From contig JALWEC010000395.1 in NCBI GenBank assembly GCA_027036655.1, positions 1 through 8,025 on the forward strand: a stretch of 8,025 nt of DNA, given 5' to 3'. Shown here piece by piece: positions 1 through 7,702 of the stretch. The position numbers and the translations under genes are program-made. The stretch is from Melioribacteraceae bacterium (lineage in GTDB: Bacteria > Bacteroidota > Ignavibacteria > Ignavibacteriales > Melioribacteraceae). The notes under the pieces were generated by a model. That model did no database searches and had not been told where the DNA came from. It saw only the letters and a list, made by a program, of their open reading frames with translations. The first letter of the stretch is position 1; every line of letters begins with the position of its first letter.

Positions 1-258
1 AAGATTTTTCATGCAAAATTGAATGAACTCATGGGCCCCATTAAAATTAAAGGATATTACGGGATATTTATTGTCGCCGGTAAAAAGAAAGGTAAGGTAA
101 CTCCCTTTAATCAAATAAAAGATAAGGTTAAAGCTGCTGCAAAATTTTATTACAGAAATGATATTTTTAAAAAATATACGCAAAACCTCTTTGAAAAGAA
201 TAAAATTGATATTAATTTTAATTTATTGAAAAATACACCGATGTTAAATTACCATTAA
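1..258 (+). CDS. C-terminal fragment of a parvulin-type peptidyl-prolyl isomerase (5' end outside window)
   Basis: The frame is open from base 1 to TAA at 256-258 and gives 85 residues, so this is the 3' end of a longer gene. In-frame TTG (19) and ATG (31) are unlikely to be real starts. Visible: a segment reading LNELMGPIKIKGYYGIFIV (residues 7-25), then GKVTPFNQIKDKVK (31-44), then a Lys/Asn-rich tail. This matches the usual end of SurA/PrsA/PpiD-type rotamase domains: a 'G-x-v-s-G-P-v-k' strand, a final Gly-Tyr-His strand, then a 'G-K-v-x-P-F-e-e-v-k-d' helix. Such proteins sit in the periplasm and chaperone outer-membrane proteins. The His normally found in the final strand is not seen; Tyr-Tyr-Gly lies there. 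Bases 121-240 are about 22% GC, far below the genes downstream. It ends 40 nt before the TonB receptor gene; whether it is co-transcribed cannot be told. The family call is by pattern recall on a short fragment. Confidence 0.6.
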   Translation, partial: KIFHAKLNELMGPIKIKGYYGIFIVAGKKKGKVTPFNQIKDKVKAAAKFYYRNDIFKKYTQNLFEKNKIDINFNLLKNTPMLNYH

Positions 259-298
259 TTCTTACATCTTCCATAGACCAAATTAAATGGAGAAATAA

Positions 299-2968
299 AT
301 GAAAAAACTTATAATTTTTTTCCTCACTCTTGTAGTAAGTTCTTCGATTTGGGCGGGCAACACCGGCAAGCTTACCGGTAAAATTGTTGACGCCAAAACG
401 AACGAACCGCTGCCTTTTGTGAATGTTACAATTGTCGGGACGATGCTTGGCGCCGCCTCCGATATTGACGGAAATTACACTATTCTTAATATTGCTCCGG
501 GAACTTACTCGGTTAAGTTCCAATATGTGGGATATCAGACAAAAGTGGTTGAAGGAGTAAGGATTTCAATTGACCTTACAACTCACATCAATGTTAAACT
601 TTCGGAAGAATCGGTTGCGATGCAGGAAGTTGTTGTACAGGCGGACAGAAAAGGATTGCAGAAGGACGTTACTTCGAGTCAGGCTTTGGTTTCTTCCGAT
701 GATATTAAAAATCTTCCGGTTGCCGAATTAAGCGAAGTGCTACAGTTGCAAGCCGGCGTTACCAAAGGCGCGGGAGGCGATTTCCATATCCGCGGCGGAC
801 GAAGCAGCGAAATAGCTTATAATGTTAACGGAATCTCGATTACCGATTCGTACGATAACAGCCAGGGAATTCAACTTGACAACAGCAGCGTTCAGGAGCT
901 TCAAGTGATTTCTGGAACGTTTAACGCCGAGTACGGAAACGCGATGTCCGGAATTATTAATACCGTTACCAAAGAAGGAGGCACAAACTTCCAAGGTTCT
1001 TTTGAAACTTACGGCGGAGATTATGTCAGCAATCATACCAATATCTTCTGGAACATTGACGCGCTTAACCCGATTGCCAATTTTCGCGCAAGTTTAGGCG
1101 GACCTTTTTTAACCGAAAAGATTCGTTTTTTTATCAATGGCAGATATAATTATTCAGACGGTTATTTGTACGGCAAAAGAATTTTTACAACTACCGGAGC
1201 GCCCGGCGACAGCGTTTACGTGCCGATGAATTATCACAAACGTTTTATGGGACTTGGAAACTTAAGCTTTTACGCTTCCAAAAAAATTAAGCTTAATTTG
1301 GAAGCTCTTTATTCCAAAGATAATTTTAAGGATTACAATCACGGTTTTAAACTTGAGCCGGACGGAGACGTAAAAAAATATTCAAGTTCTTTAAGCTCAA
1401 CTTTTACTTTTACAAACACAATGTCCTCGGAGTCTTTTTATACATTCAAACTCTCCTATTTTAACAGAAATTTTCAAGAACATCTTTATGACAATCCCTT
1501 AGATCCGAGATATTTATCACCCGATTCATTAAACACGGTCGGATATGCGTTTATTCACGCCGGTACAAATCTTCACAGATTTGAAAGGGATACGCGAACC
1601 TATCTTACTAAGTTTGATTACACAAGTCAGGTAAGCGAACACCACATGGTTAAGTTCGGCTTTGAAGGAAAATTAGATAATCTCGCATTTGACGATTACT
1701 ACCTCGAACCGCTCAAAATAGATAACGTTCCGGTTTCGCCGTTTCGTCCCGCGATCCCGGACCCGACTTCATTGGCGCGTCAGAAATATAACGCCAACCC
1801 TTTAAGCGCTTCGGCTTACATTCAGGATAAAATTGAATATGAGCAAGTGATTATTAATATCGGAGTAAGATTTGATTATTTTAACTCACGAGGAAAAATA
1901 TTGGTTGATCGCTCGGATCCTAATATTTATACTCCTTTACGCGCCGGTTTGGACACTTTAACCGTATCTCAAAGAGAGCCTTATTTTTATAAAGACGCTT
2001 CTCCCAAATGGCAGCTTGCTCCGCGTGTAGGCGTCGCCTATCCGATTTCGGACGTTGGAGTTTTCCACTTTTCGTACGGACAATTTTTCCAAGTTCCGAC
2101 TTACAACAGATTGTTTGACCGAGGCGATTACAAAGTTCCTACAACAGGAAGCACAGGCGCGCCTTTCGGGAACCCCGATTTAAATCCACAGAGAACGACA
2201 ATGTACGAAATCGGTTTCAGACAATCGTTTATGGATGATTTTCTTATTGACGCGACTTTGTTTTACAGAGATATTCGTGATTACGTAACTGCGGGACCAA
2301 TGATTGAAACGCGCAACGGGGTCGGATATTCGATTTACACAAACAGAGATTACGCTAACGTTAAAGGAATTACTTTTTATTTCTCTAAAAAGTACTCGAA
2401 CAATTTTTCGTTTGATATAAACTACACTTATCAGTTTGCCGAAGGAAGCGCTTCGACGCCGGAAGAAGATTTTTACGCTCAGCGAAGCAACAGCGAGCCG
2501 ACGCTTTATCTTCTTCCTCTCGACTGGGATCAGAGACACTTGCTGAACGCTTCCTTTTACTACGGAGTAGAAAATTGGGGCGCGTCCCTGCTTTCAAGAT
2601 TCGGAACGGGGTTGCCTTACACTCCGAGCGTTACGCAATATACAGCTGACCGAGGTTTAACTTCCGGGTTCAGTAAAAACAGCCGCAGACGCCCGAATCA
2701 GTTTCAGCTTGATTTGAAAGCGCATTATAATTTCAATGTTTTCGGAAAAACTTTAACGGCATTTGTGAGAGTATTTAATATTCTCGATTCAAAGATTGTC
2801 GTTAATGTTTTCTCCGATACGGGGAAACCCGATTTTACTACGGAAGCCGAAAGTCTCAGAGGAGTAAGAGATCCGAACAGACCGAATACAATTGAAGAAT
2901 ACTTGACAAGACCTTGGAATTACGCACAGCCGAGATTAGTTCAAGTAGGATTTAATTATAATTTTTAA
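299..2968 (+). CDS. TonB-dependent outer-membrane receptor with N-terminal carboxypeptidase-regulatory-like domain
   Basis: An 889-residue outer-membrane transporter predicted to import a ligand using TonB-ExbBD energy. The ATG start is supported by GGAGA at 289-293, 5 nt upstream, and by the signal peptide that follows at once (residues 1-19, MKK then a hydrophobic run ending near WAG). Domains in order: carboxypeptidase-D-regulatory-like beta-sandwich (about 23-105, with GKIVDAKTNEPLPFVNV and SDIDGNY); a linker with MQEVVVQADR (108-117), where Bacteroidota-type receptors carry the TonB-box-like segment; plug (about 118-228, with DFHIRGGRSSE, YNVNGI and FNAEYGNAMSGIINTVTKEG); then a beta-barrel to the end. 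NPDLNPQRTTMYEIG (625-639) is a typical late-barrel motif, and the chain ends in Phe (VGFNYNF), as expected for BamA-inserted barrels. There is no STN signalling domain, so no FecA-type anti-sigma control is indicated. No SusD-like gene lies next to it; the large secreted-protein gene follows after 20 nt. The ligand cannot be read from sequence. Confidence 0.93.
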   Translation: MKKLIIFFLTLVVSSSIWAGNTGKLTGKIVDAKTNEPLPFVNVTIVGTMLGAASDIDGNYTILNIAPGTYSVKFQYVGYQTKVVEGVRISIDLTTHINVKLSEESVAMQEVVVQADRKGLQKDVTSSQALVSSDDIKNLPVAELSEVLQLQAGVTKGAGGDFHIRGGRSSEIAYNVNGISITDSYDNSQGIQLDNSSVQELQVISGTFNAEYGNAMSGIINTVTKEGGTNFQGSFETYGGDYVSNHTNIFWNIDALNPIANFRASLGGPFLTEKIRFFINGRYNYSDGYLYGKRIFTTTGAPGDSVYVPMNYHKRFMGLGNLSFYASKKIKLNLEALYSKDNFKDYNHGFKLEPDGDVKKYSSSLSSTFTFTNTMSSESFYTFKLSYFNRNFQEHLYDNPLDPRYLSPDSLNTVGYAFIHAGTNLHRFERDTRTYLTKFDYTSQVSEHHMVKFGFEGKLDNLAFDDYYLEPLKIDNVPVSPFRPAIPDPTSLARQKYNANPLSASAYIQDKIEYEQVIINIGVRFDYFNSRGKILVDRSDPNIYTPLRAGLDTLTVSQREPYFYKDASPKWQLAPRVGVAYPISDVGVFHFSYGQFFQVPTYNRLFDRGDYKVPTTGSTGAPFGNPDLNPQRTTMYEIGFRQSFMDDFLIDATLFYRDIRDYVTAGPMIETRNGVGYSIYTNRDYANVKGITFYFSKKYSNNFSFDINYTYQFAEGSASTPEEDFYAQRSNSEPTLYLLPLDWDQRHLLNASFYYGVENWGASLLSRFGTGLPYTPSVTQYTADRGLTSGFSKNSRRRPNQFQLDLKAHYNFNVFGKTLTAFVRVFNILDSKIVVNVFSDTGKPDFTTEAESLRGVRDPNRPNTIEEYLTRPWNYAQPRLVQVGFNYNF

Positions 2969-2988
2969 TGAATTTTTAGAGGATAAAA

Positions 2989-5900
2989 ATGAATAAATTT
3001 TTTAACATACTAATGATTTTGTTTCTTGCCGTTGCGCTTCCTCAGAAGAGTTTTGCGCAGTACGTTCCCGGAAAGGAAAGAGGGAACTCCGCCAAAAGAG
3101 CCAAAGCTCAGATGGAAGGCAACAGAATCAGAACCACAATTTTTAATTTCGGTCAAACCGGACGCACCGGAGGAGAATTCCCAATCGACGTGCAGACGCC
3201 ATACGAATGGCCGAAAAATACCGGGCATGTTTACCTTGCGCTTACGGCTCTTTTTGTAGGAGGCGAAGTTAAGGACGACAGTGGAAACACTTTGAAGATT
3301 GTCGATTTGCCCAACTACAGAAACGCCCCCGATGGTTCGAGCTGGAACTTTGAACCGGTCCCGGGATATTATAATGACAACCGTCCCGAACGCTCGATTG
3401 CTACCAGCGTTGACGAAACCACATGGCCCTCTTATTGGCCGGACAGAATGAAAGACGCAACCGACCCGGGCTGGGCGGGAAGCTGGGACGGACTCGGCGG
3501 AAAGAACGATTTCCGCGCAGACCAGGAAATCTTTTATCGCGCGTCGGATGATAAATACAGCCGATATACGACATATTTTCCCGATACAACAGATTACACT
3601 CGTAAGGGAATGGGAATTATTCTTGACGTTCGCGTTCTTGCCTGGTCGCAAATCTTAGTTCAGGATGCTATATATATTTTACATAAAATTAAAAACGACG
3701 GCACCAAAGATATTCCCAAAGCGGCGATAACCGCTTGGCATGCTGATTTTGTCGGCGGAAACGGAGATTCTCAGGACGACATTTCCGAATTTGATTTGCT
3801 GCTCGATATTGCTTTCAGCCGCGACCGCGACAACCGCGCTCCCGATTTCGGCAGCGACCCGGTCGGAATTGTAGCACAGGCGTTTTTGGAAACTCCGGGC
3901 AACTCGACCGACAGAATCGATAACGACGGGGACGGCGAAGTTAACGGTCCGAAGGTAACTACGGAAATGTTGGAAGGGGAAGATCCCGATAACTTGAAGG
4001 ACGACAACGGCAACGGACTTGTTGACGAAAACGAGACTTACGTTCCTTTCGGAGTTCAGGTAGGCGTTACTTATGCCGACGGCATAGATCAGAATAACAA
4101 TGCCGAAGCGGGCAGCCCGGTTGTTACTCAGGCAATGGTTGATTTATCCGCCGGAGACAGATGGCATCGCTGGCCGATTAACCCGGAGACCGACGCAATT
4201 CAGGACAGCGTAGTTCATCTATTAATGGTTGAATCGGATGATATAGGTTACGCTTTTGCGGACAATATAGATAATGACGGCGACGGTGAAGAAGGTAGCC
4301 CGACAATAACGCAGGCGATGATTGATTCGGCGGCAAACGACGCGCCTTATTACAGATACAAAGTACCCAACAGTAATGTGATTTTATACAATGTTGTTCA
4401 AAATACTCTGGGGATGAAATACGCCGACGGAATTGACAACGACGACAACGGTGCCGTGGACGAATATATTGACGAAGGTATTGATGAGATGATAGATGAA
4501 TCCCGAAGCGACGGAATCGATAACGATGGTGATTGGAACGTATTTACGGACGACGTAGGACTTGACGGCGTAGCCGGTACGGGAGATCCCGGGGAAGGAG
4601 ACGGAAAGCCGACTTCCGGCGCGCGTTTCGGATTGCCCGGCGAACCCGATATTGACGTTACAGACGTTTCGGAAACAGACCAGATTGGTATCACAAACGC
4701 TCAGTACAAACCTGCCGGCTCATATAACTTCAGCACCGTAAGCGACGCCGAGTTGTGGTTTCAGCTGATGCGCCCGGGGCATTTTTACGATCCGCAGGAA
4801 GTTACCGCAGGCGAATACGATTTGTTTATTTCGTCAAGCTACTTCCCGATTAAGTCGGGACAGACAGAGCCGATTTCCGTAGCGATTATTTTGGCAAACG
4901 GTCCCGTACAAGATCCCGATGGCGCTATCAGAAAAGCCGCCATTATCAGAAAGAAAATCAGAGTTCAGGAAACATACGAGAACGATTACCAGTTTGCCAA
5001 CGCTCCGATTACTCCTCACGTAACGGCAATCCCGGGTGATAACAGAGTAACGCTTTATTGGGACGACGTTGCCGAAAGTTCTTACGATGATTACATCGCT
5101 AAGATAGGCGGAAACGGACATGACTTTGAAGGTTACAGAATTTACCGCGCTCAAGATCCCGCGTTCTTAGATCCGGAAATTATTACAAACGGCTACGGTT
5201 CGCCTACATTCCGTTCGCCGATCGCCCAGTTTGATTTGGTCGATAATTACTCCGGTTTTGATTCCGTCGGAGTCGAAGGCGTTCATTATTATTTGGGAAA
5301 CAACAGCGGTTTGCAGCACTCGTTTGTCGATTCGACTGTTAAAAACGGATTTACTTACTACTACGCGGTTGTTTCATACGATTTCGGATTCCCCGAAGGA
5401 AACATTATTCCCGCAGAATCTCCGATTAGAATTAGTTTGCAATCGGACGGTTCGGTTAAAACCGGTCCAAACGTTGTAAAAATTATTCCAACCGCTCCCG
5501 CCGCAGGATACGTACCGGCAACGCTTGGGAATATCGGACATGTGGAAGGAACAAGCACCGGAAAGATTACTTATGACGTAATCGATAAAAATAAAATTAA
5601 GAACGGACATGTTTATAAAATAACGTTTGAAGATACTTTGAAAGCTTCTTCAAATCCGAATTATCCCGATACGCTTACAACAAAGAATTTCACCTTGGTT
5701 GATTCGACTGCAGCCGATACGTTGATTAACAAAAGCGCTAATTTAACGGCGGATTACGAACAGCCGATTACCGACGGGTTCAGACTTTCATTCCAAAATG
5801 AAAGCCGTGTTGAAATAAATAAAAACGCCTCCGGCTGGAATGCGCAAGACATTCAGAATTATGTATTTGAGAAATTAGTTTCGCCAACCGGCGAGCGAGG

Positions 5901-6639
5901 AACCGAGAAGCCAAACGATTATAAAGTTATTGTAAGCGATTCGGTTGGTTTCGGGAAATCAATTCGGTTTGATTTGATGAGAATAACTTGGCCGGCTGTT
6001 GACGTTAACTTTAAGGTATATAATATCAGCGAGAAGAAATATATTGATTTCGGTTTTATCGAATTGGATACTACAGGGGGAGCGGGAAGATTTACTGCAC
6101 TCAGTACTAGCCGCGACCATATAATTTTCCTTGAGAAAAATTCGATGGATTCACTTGTGTTTACTTGGTGGACATTCCTTGACGGCGACACGACAAACGG
6201 ACTGAGGAATCCGCGCGGAGGAGACACGCTTACGGTTAAACTTAAAAAGCCGTTTCTTTCATCGGATGTTTACCGCTTTGTCGCACAATCCGATAAGATT
6301 GACGTTAACAAAGCGAAGAATGATTTGAATAAGATTCAAGTTGTTCCTAATCCGTACGTAGCCGAAGCTCTTTGGGAAACCCGTAATCCGTTTAACAGCG
6401 GCAGAGGTCCCAGATTACTGCAGTTTATTCATCTTCCTGCAAAATGTACAATTAAGATATTTACGGTTAGCGGAGAGCTGGTAAAAACGCTTGAGCATAA
6501 CGCCGCAAACAGCGACGGAACCGTTTATTGGAATATGCTGAGCAGAGATAATCTCGGGATTTCGTACGGGGTTTATGTTTACTATGTTGACGCTCCCGGT
6601 ATCGGAACAAAAACCGGAAAATTTGCGGTAATTAAATAA
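2989..6639 (+). CDS. Large exported multidomain protein: Asp-rich repeats, FN3-like region, C-terminal T9SS/FlgD-like sorting domain
   Basis: A 1216-residue protein, probably exposed on or released from the cell surface. The ATG start has AGAGGA at 2978-2983, 5 nt upstream, and 20 nt separate it from the receptor stop. Residues 1-23 are a Sec signal peptide (MNKFF, hydrophobic core, KSFA then Gln). There is no lipobox Cys; the only Cys I see is at 1153. Residues 25-300 are rich in Trp, Tyr and Asp and match no domain I can name. Residues 307-540 hold degenerate repeats with loops such as IDNDGDGE, IDNDDNGA and IDNDGDW, resembling thrombospondin-3/dockerin-type calcium loops. Residues 673-817 look like a fibronectin-III fold with an insertion (VTLYWDD, YRIYRAQD, YYYAVVSYD). 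Residues 820-1110 are beta-rich and unassigned. Residues 1112-1216 (VVPNP, IKIFTVSGELVKTL, ending GKFAVIK) resemble a T9SS type A sorting or FlgD-like Ig domain. No catalytic motif is visible, so binding or structural roles are as likely as enzymatic ones. The following PorV-like gene supports T9SS export. Confidence 0.85.
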   Translation: MNKFFNILMILFLAVALPQKSFAQYVPGKERGNSAKRAKAQMEGNRIRTTIFNFGQTGRTGGEFPIDVQTPYEWPKNTGHVYLALTALFVGGEVKDDSGNTLKIVDLPNYRNAPDGSSWNFEPVPGYYNDNRPERSIATSVDETTWPSYWPDRMKDATDPGWAGSWDGLGGKNDFRADQEIFYRASDDKYSRYTTYFPDTTDYTRKGMGIILDVRVLAWSQILVQDAIYILHKIKNDGTKDIPKAAITAWHADFVGGNGDSQDDISEFDLLLDIAFSRDRDNRAPDFGSDPVGIVAQAFLETPGNSTDRIDNDGDGEVNGPKVTTEMLEGEDPDNLKDDNGNGLVDENETYVPFGVQVGVTYADGIDQNNNAEAGSPVVTQAMVDLSAGDRWHRWPINPETDAIQDSVVHLLMVESDDIGYAFADNIDNDGDGEEGSPTITQAMIDSAANDAPYYRYKVPNSNVILYNVVQNTLGMKYADGIDNDDNGAVDEYIDEGIDEMIDESRSDGIDNDGDWNVFTDDVGLDGVAGTGDPGEGDGKPTSGARFGLPGEPDIDVTDVSETDQIGITNAQYKPAGSYNFSTVSDAELWFQLMRPGHFYDPQEVTAGEYDLFISSSYFPIKSGQTEPISVAIILANGPVQDPDGAIRKAAIIRKKIRVQETYENDYQFANAPITPHVTAIPGDNRVTLYWDDVAESSYDDYIAKIGGNGHDFEGYRIYRAQDPAFLDPEIITNGYGSPTFRSPIAQFDLVDNYSGFDSVGVEGVHYYLGNNSGLQHSFVDSTVKNGFTYYYAVVSYDFGFPEGNIIPAESPIRISLQSDGSVKTGPNVVKIIPTAPAAGYVPATLGNIGHVEGTSTGKITYDVIDKNKIKNGHVYKITFEDTLKASSNPNYPDTLTTKNFTLVDSTAADTLINKSANLTADYEQPITDGFRLSFQNESRVEINKNASGWNAQDIQNYVFEKLVSPTGERGTEKPNDYKVIVSDSVGFGKSIRFDLMRITWPAVDVNFKVYNISEKKYIDFGFIELDTTGGAGRFTALSTSRDHIIFLEKNSMDSLVFTWWTFLDGDTTNGLRNPRGGDTLTVKLKKPFLSSDVYRFVAQSDKIDVNKAKNDLNKIQVVPNPYVAEALWETRNPFNSGRGPRLLQFIHLPAKCTIKIFTVSGELVKTLEHNAANSDGTVYWNMLSRDNLGISYGVYVYYVDAPGIGTKTGKFAVIK
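3907..4608 (+). repeat. Degenerate Asp/Asn-rich tandem repeats within the large exported protein
   Basis: Protein-level repeats at residues 307-540 of the 1216-residue product. Asp-rich loops open at about residues 307 (DRIDNDGDGEVNGP), 362 (YADGIDQNNNAEAGSP), 423 (FADNIDNDGDGEEGSP), 478 (YADGIDNDDNGAVDE) and 507 (SDGIDNDGDWNVF). The first four are spaced 55, 61 and 55 residues apart. In the second and third copies the loop runs straight into TQAM(V/I)D; the first copy has TTEML at the same place. An extra loop (DDNGNGLVDENE) lies inside the first unit. The codons differ between copies, so this is an old duplication kept at protein level, not a recent DNA repeat. Asp-x-Asp-x-Asp-Gly loops are commonly calcium ligands in secreted proteins. 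That binding is inferred here. Confidence 0.75.
6322..6636 (+). other. C-terminal sorting-like domain of the large exported protein (T9SS type A / FlgD-like Ig)
   Basis: This is residues 1112-1216 of the 1216-residue protein. It opens with NKIQVVPNPYV, has the central strand pair TIKIFTVSGELVKTLEH, then DGTVYWNMLSRDNLGISYGVYVYYV, and ends with KTGKFAVIK. That order (VxPNP, 'I-x-I-[YF]-x-x-x-G-E-x-V', a Gly-rich turn, 'GxYxY', and a Lys-ending last strand) is shared by T9SS type A sorting domains and by FlgD-like Ig domains, which look alike at sequence level. In T9SS such domains are recognised at the outer membrane and often cleaved. I cannot separate the two families by eye. The PorV/PorQ-like gene next door favours the sorting role. 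Confidence 0.6.
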
Positions 6640-6649
6640 GAAAATTATT

Positions 6650-6654
6650 AGGAG
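6650..6654 (+). promoter_or_regulatory. Shine-Dalgarno sequence that fixes a GTG start
   Basis: AGGAG lies 10 nt before GTG at 6665. No ATG or TTG in frame lies nearer, and the GTG opens directly onto a signal peptide, so GTG is taken as the true start. The spacing is long compared with the 5 nt seen before both upstream genes. Confidence 0.65.
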
Positions 6655-6664
6655 ATATATAAAA

Positions 6665-7690
6665 GTGTTTAAGAAAAAATTTATTTTCGTTGTAATATTT
6701 GGAGCGCTTAGCCTATCGCCTCTTTTCGGTCAAAGTCTTTCCAAAACCGGTACTACGGCTGCGAAATTTCTGAGTATCGGAGTCGGCGCGCGAGCTAACG
6801 CCATGGGCGGCGCCGTAGCTTCCGTTATTGACGATCCTTCCGCTATGTACTGGAATCCCTCCGGGATTGCGGGGATTACACGCTATTCGGCAATGTTTAC
6901 TTATACTAAAATGTTTGCGGACATCAATTTGAACTATGTTGGAATTGTTGTCCCTACTGACGGTTACGGCGTTTTCGGCTTTAACGTTACTTCGGTAAAT
7001 TACGGCGAAATGCAGGTTACAACCGAGAACCATCCGGACGGAATAGGCGAAACTTTTTCCGCGGGGAGCTATGCTTTCGGATTAAGTTACGCAAATTATG
7101 TTACTGAATTATTCTCATTCGGAGTAAATCTGAAATACATACATGAAACAATCTCGAATTCATCTTCCGACGGACTTGCTATTGACATAGGCACGAACTT
7201 TCTGACTCCGTTTTGGGGAATTCGTTTCGGAACTTCGATTACGAATTTCGGAACAAAGATGAGAATTGAAGGAGACGATTTATTAATCCGATACGATTCG
7301 GATCCTAACTCCTCAGGCAATAACGCTTCGGTTGACGCGAGATTAGGAACAGACGAGTTTGAGCTTCCTTTACGTTTGCAGCTTGGGCTTTCAAAGGATA
7401 TTGAGCTTTCGGATGATTTCAGAGCTTCAATTGCAGCGGATGTTATCTATCCGAATGACAACAAAAGCTGGATGAACATCGGCACGGAAATCGGCTTGTT
7501 TCACAATTTGGTTCAGTTGAGAGCCGGTTATAAAACATTGTTTTTGCCTGATGCACAGGAAGGTTTAACTGCCGGATTCGGAATTTTCTACAATAAAATT
7601 CCGTTCTTCGGAATTAAAATAAATTATGCTTATCAGCAGTTAAAAGATTTGGATAATCTTCACAGTTTTGGGATGAGTTTAAATTTCTAA
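6665..7690 (+). CDS. PorV/PorQ-family outer-membrane beta-barrel protein
   Basis: A 341-residue predicted outer-membrane barrel of the PorV/PorQ (UPF0164) family, related to FadL-type barrels. It starts at GTG, supported by AGGAG at 6650-6654. Residues 1-23 are a signal peptide (basic FKKK, hydrophobic core, LFGQ). The family hallmark near the mature N-terminus is present at residues 31-70: AAKFLSIGVGARANAMGG, then a short stretch into DDPSAMYWNPSGIAG. The rest is alternating beta-strand sequence (for example YGVFGFNVTSVNYGEM and AFGLSYANYV), and it ends in Phe (FGMSLNF), as for BamA substrates. The length fits the usual 300-400 residues. In Porphyromonas gingivalis PorV binds C-terminal sorting domains and carries cargo to the PorU attachment complex. 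Here the gene follows the large sorting-domain protein by 25 nt, so that protein is its likely partner. It may instead be a paralogue with its own role; PorV and PorQ cannot be told apart here. Confidence 0.88.
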   Translation: MFKKKFIFVVIFGALSLSPLFGQSLSKTGTTAAKFLSIGVGARANAMGGAVASVIDDPSAMYWNPSGIAGITRYSAMFTYTKMFADINLNYVGIVVPTDGYGVFGFNVTSVNYGEMQVTTENHPDGIGETFSAGSYAFGLSYANYVTELFSFGVNLKYIHETISNSSSDGLAIDIGTNFLTPFWGIRFGTSITNFGTKMRIEGDDLLIRYDSDPNSSGNNASVDARLGTDEFELPLRLQLGLSKDIELSDDFRASIAADVIYPNDNKSWMNIGTEIGLFHNLVQLRAGYKTLFLPDAQEGLTAGFGIFYNKIPFFGIKINYAYQQLKDLDNLHSFGMSLNF

Positions 7691-7702
7691 ACTGTTTAAA
7701 AT

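Noticed and set aside
19..33. TTG (19) or ATG (31) as the start of a small complete gene at the left edge.
   Set aside because: The frame stays open to base 1, there is no ribosome site before either codon, and the product looks like the end of a longer isomerase.
740..1036. Minus-strand open frame opposite the receptor plug region.
   Set aside because: The plus strand here encodes the well-recognised plug motifs; the antisense product shows no family features.
3010..3651. Long minus-strand open frame (213 codons) opposite the large protein gene.
   Set aside because: It lies wholly within a gene with a clear signal peptide and domain structure; the translation has no recognisable domain and reads like an antisense shadow.
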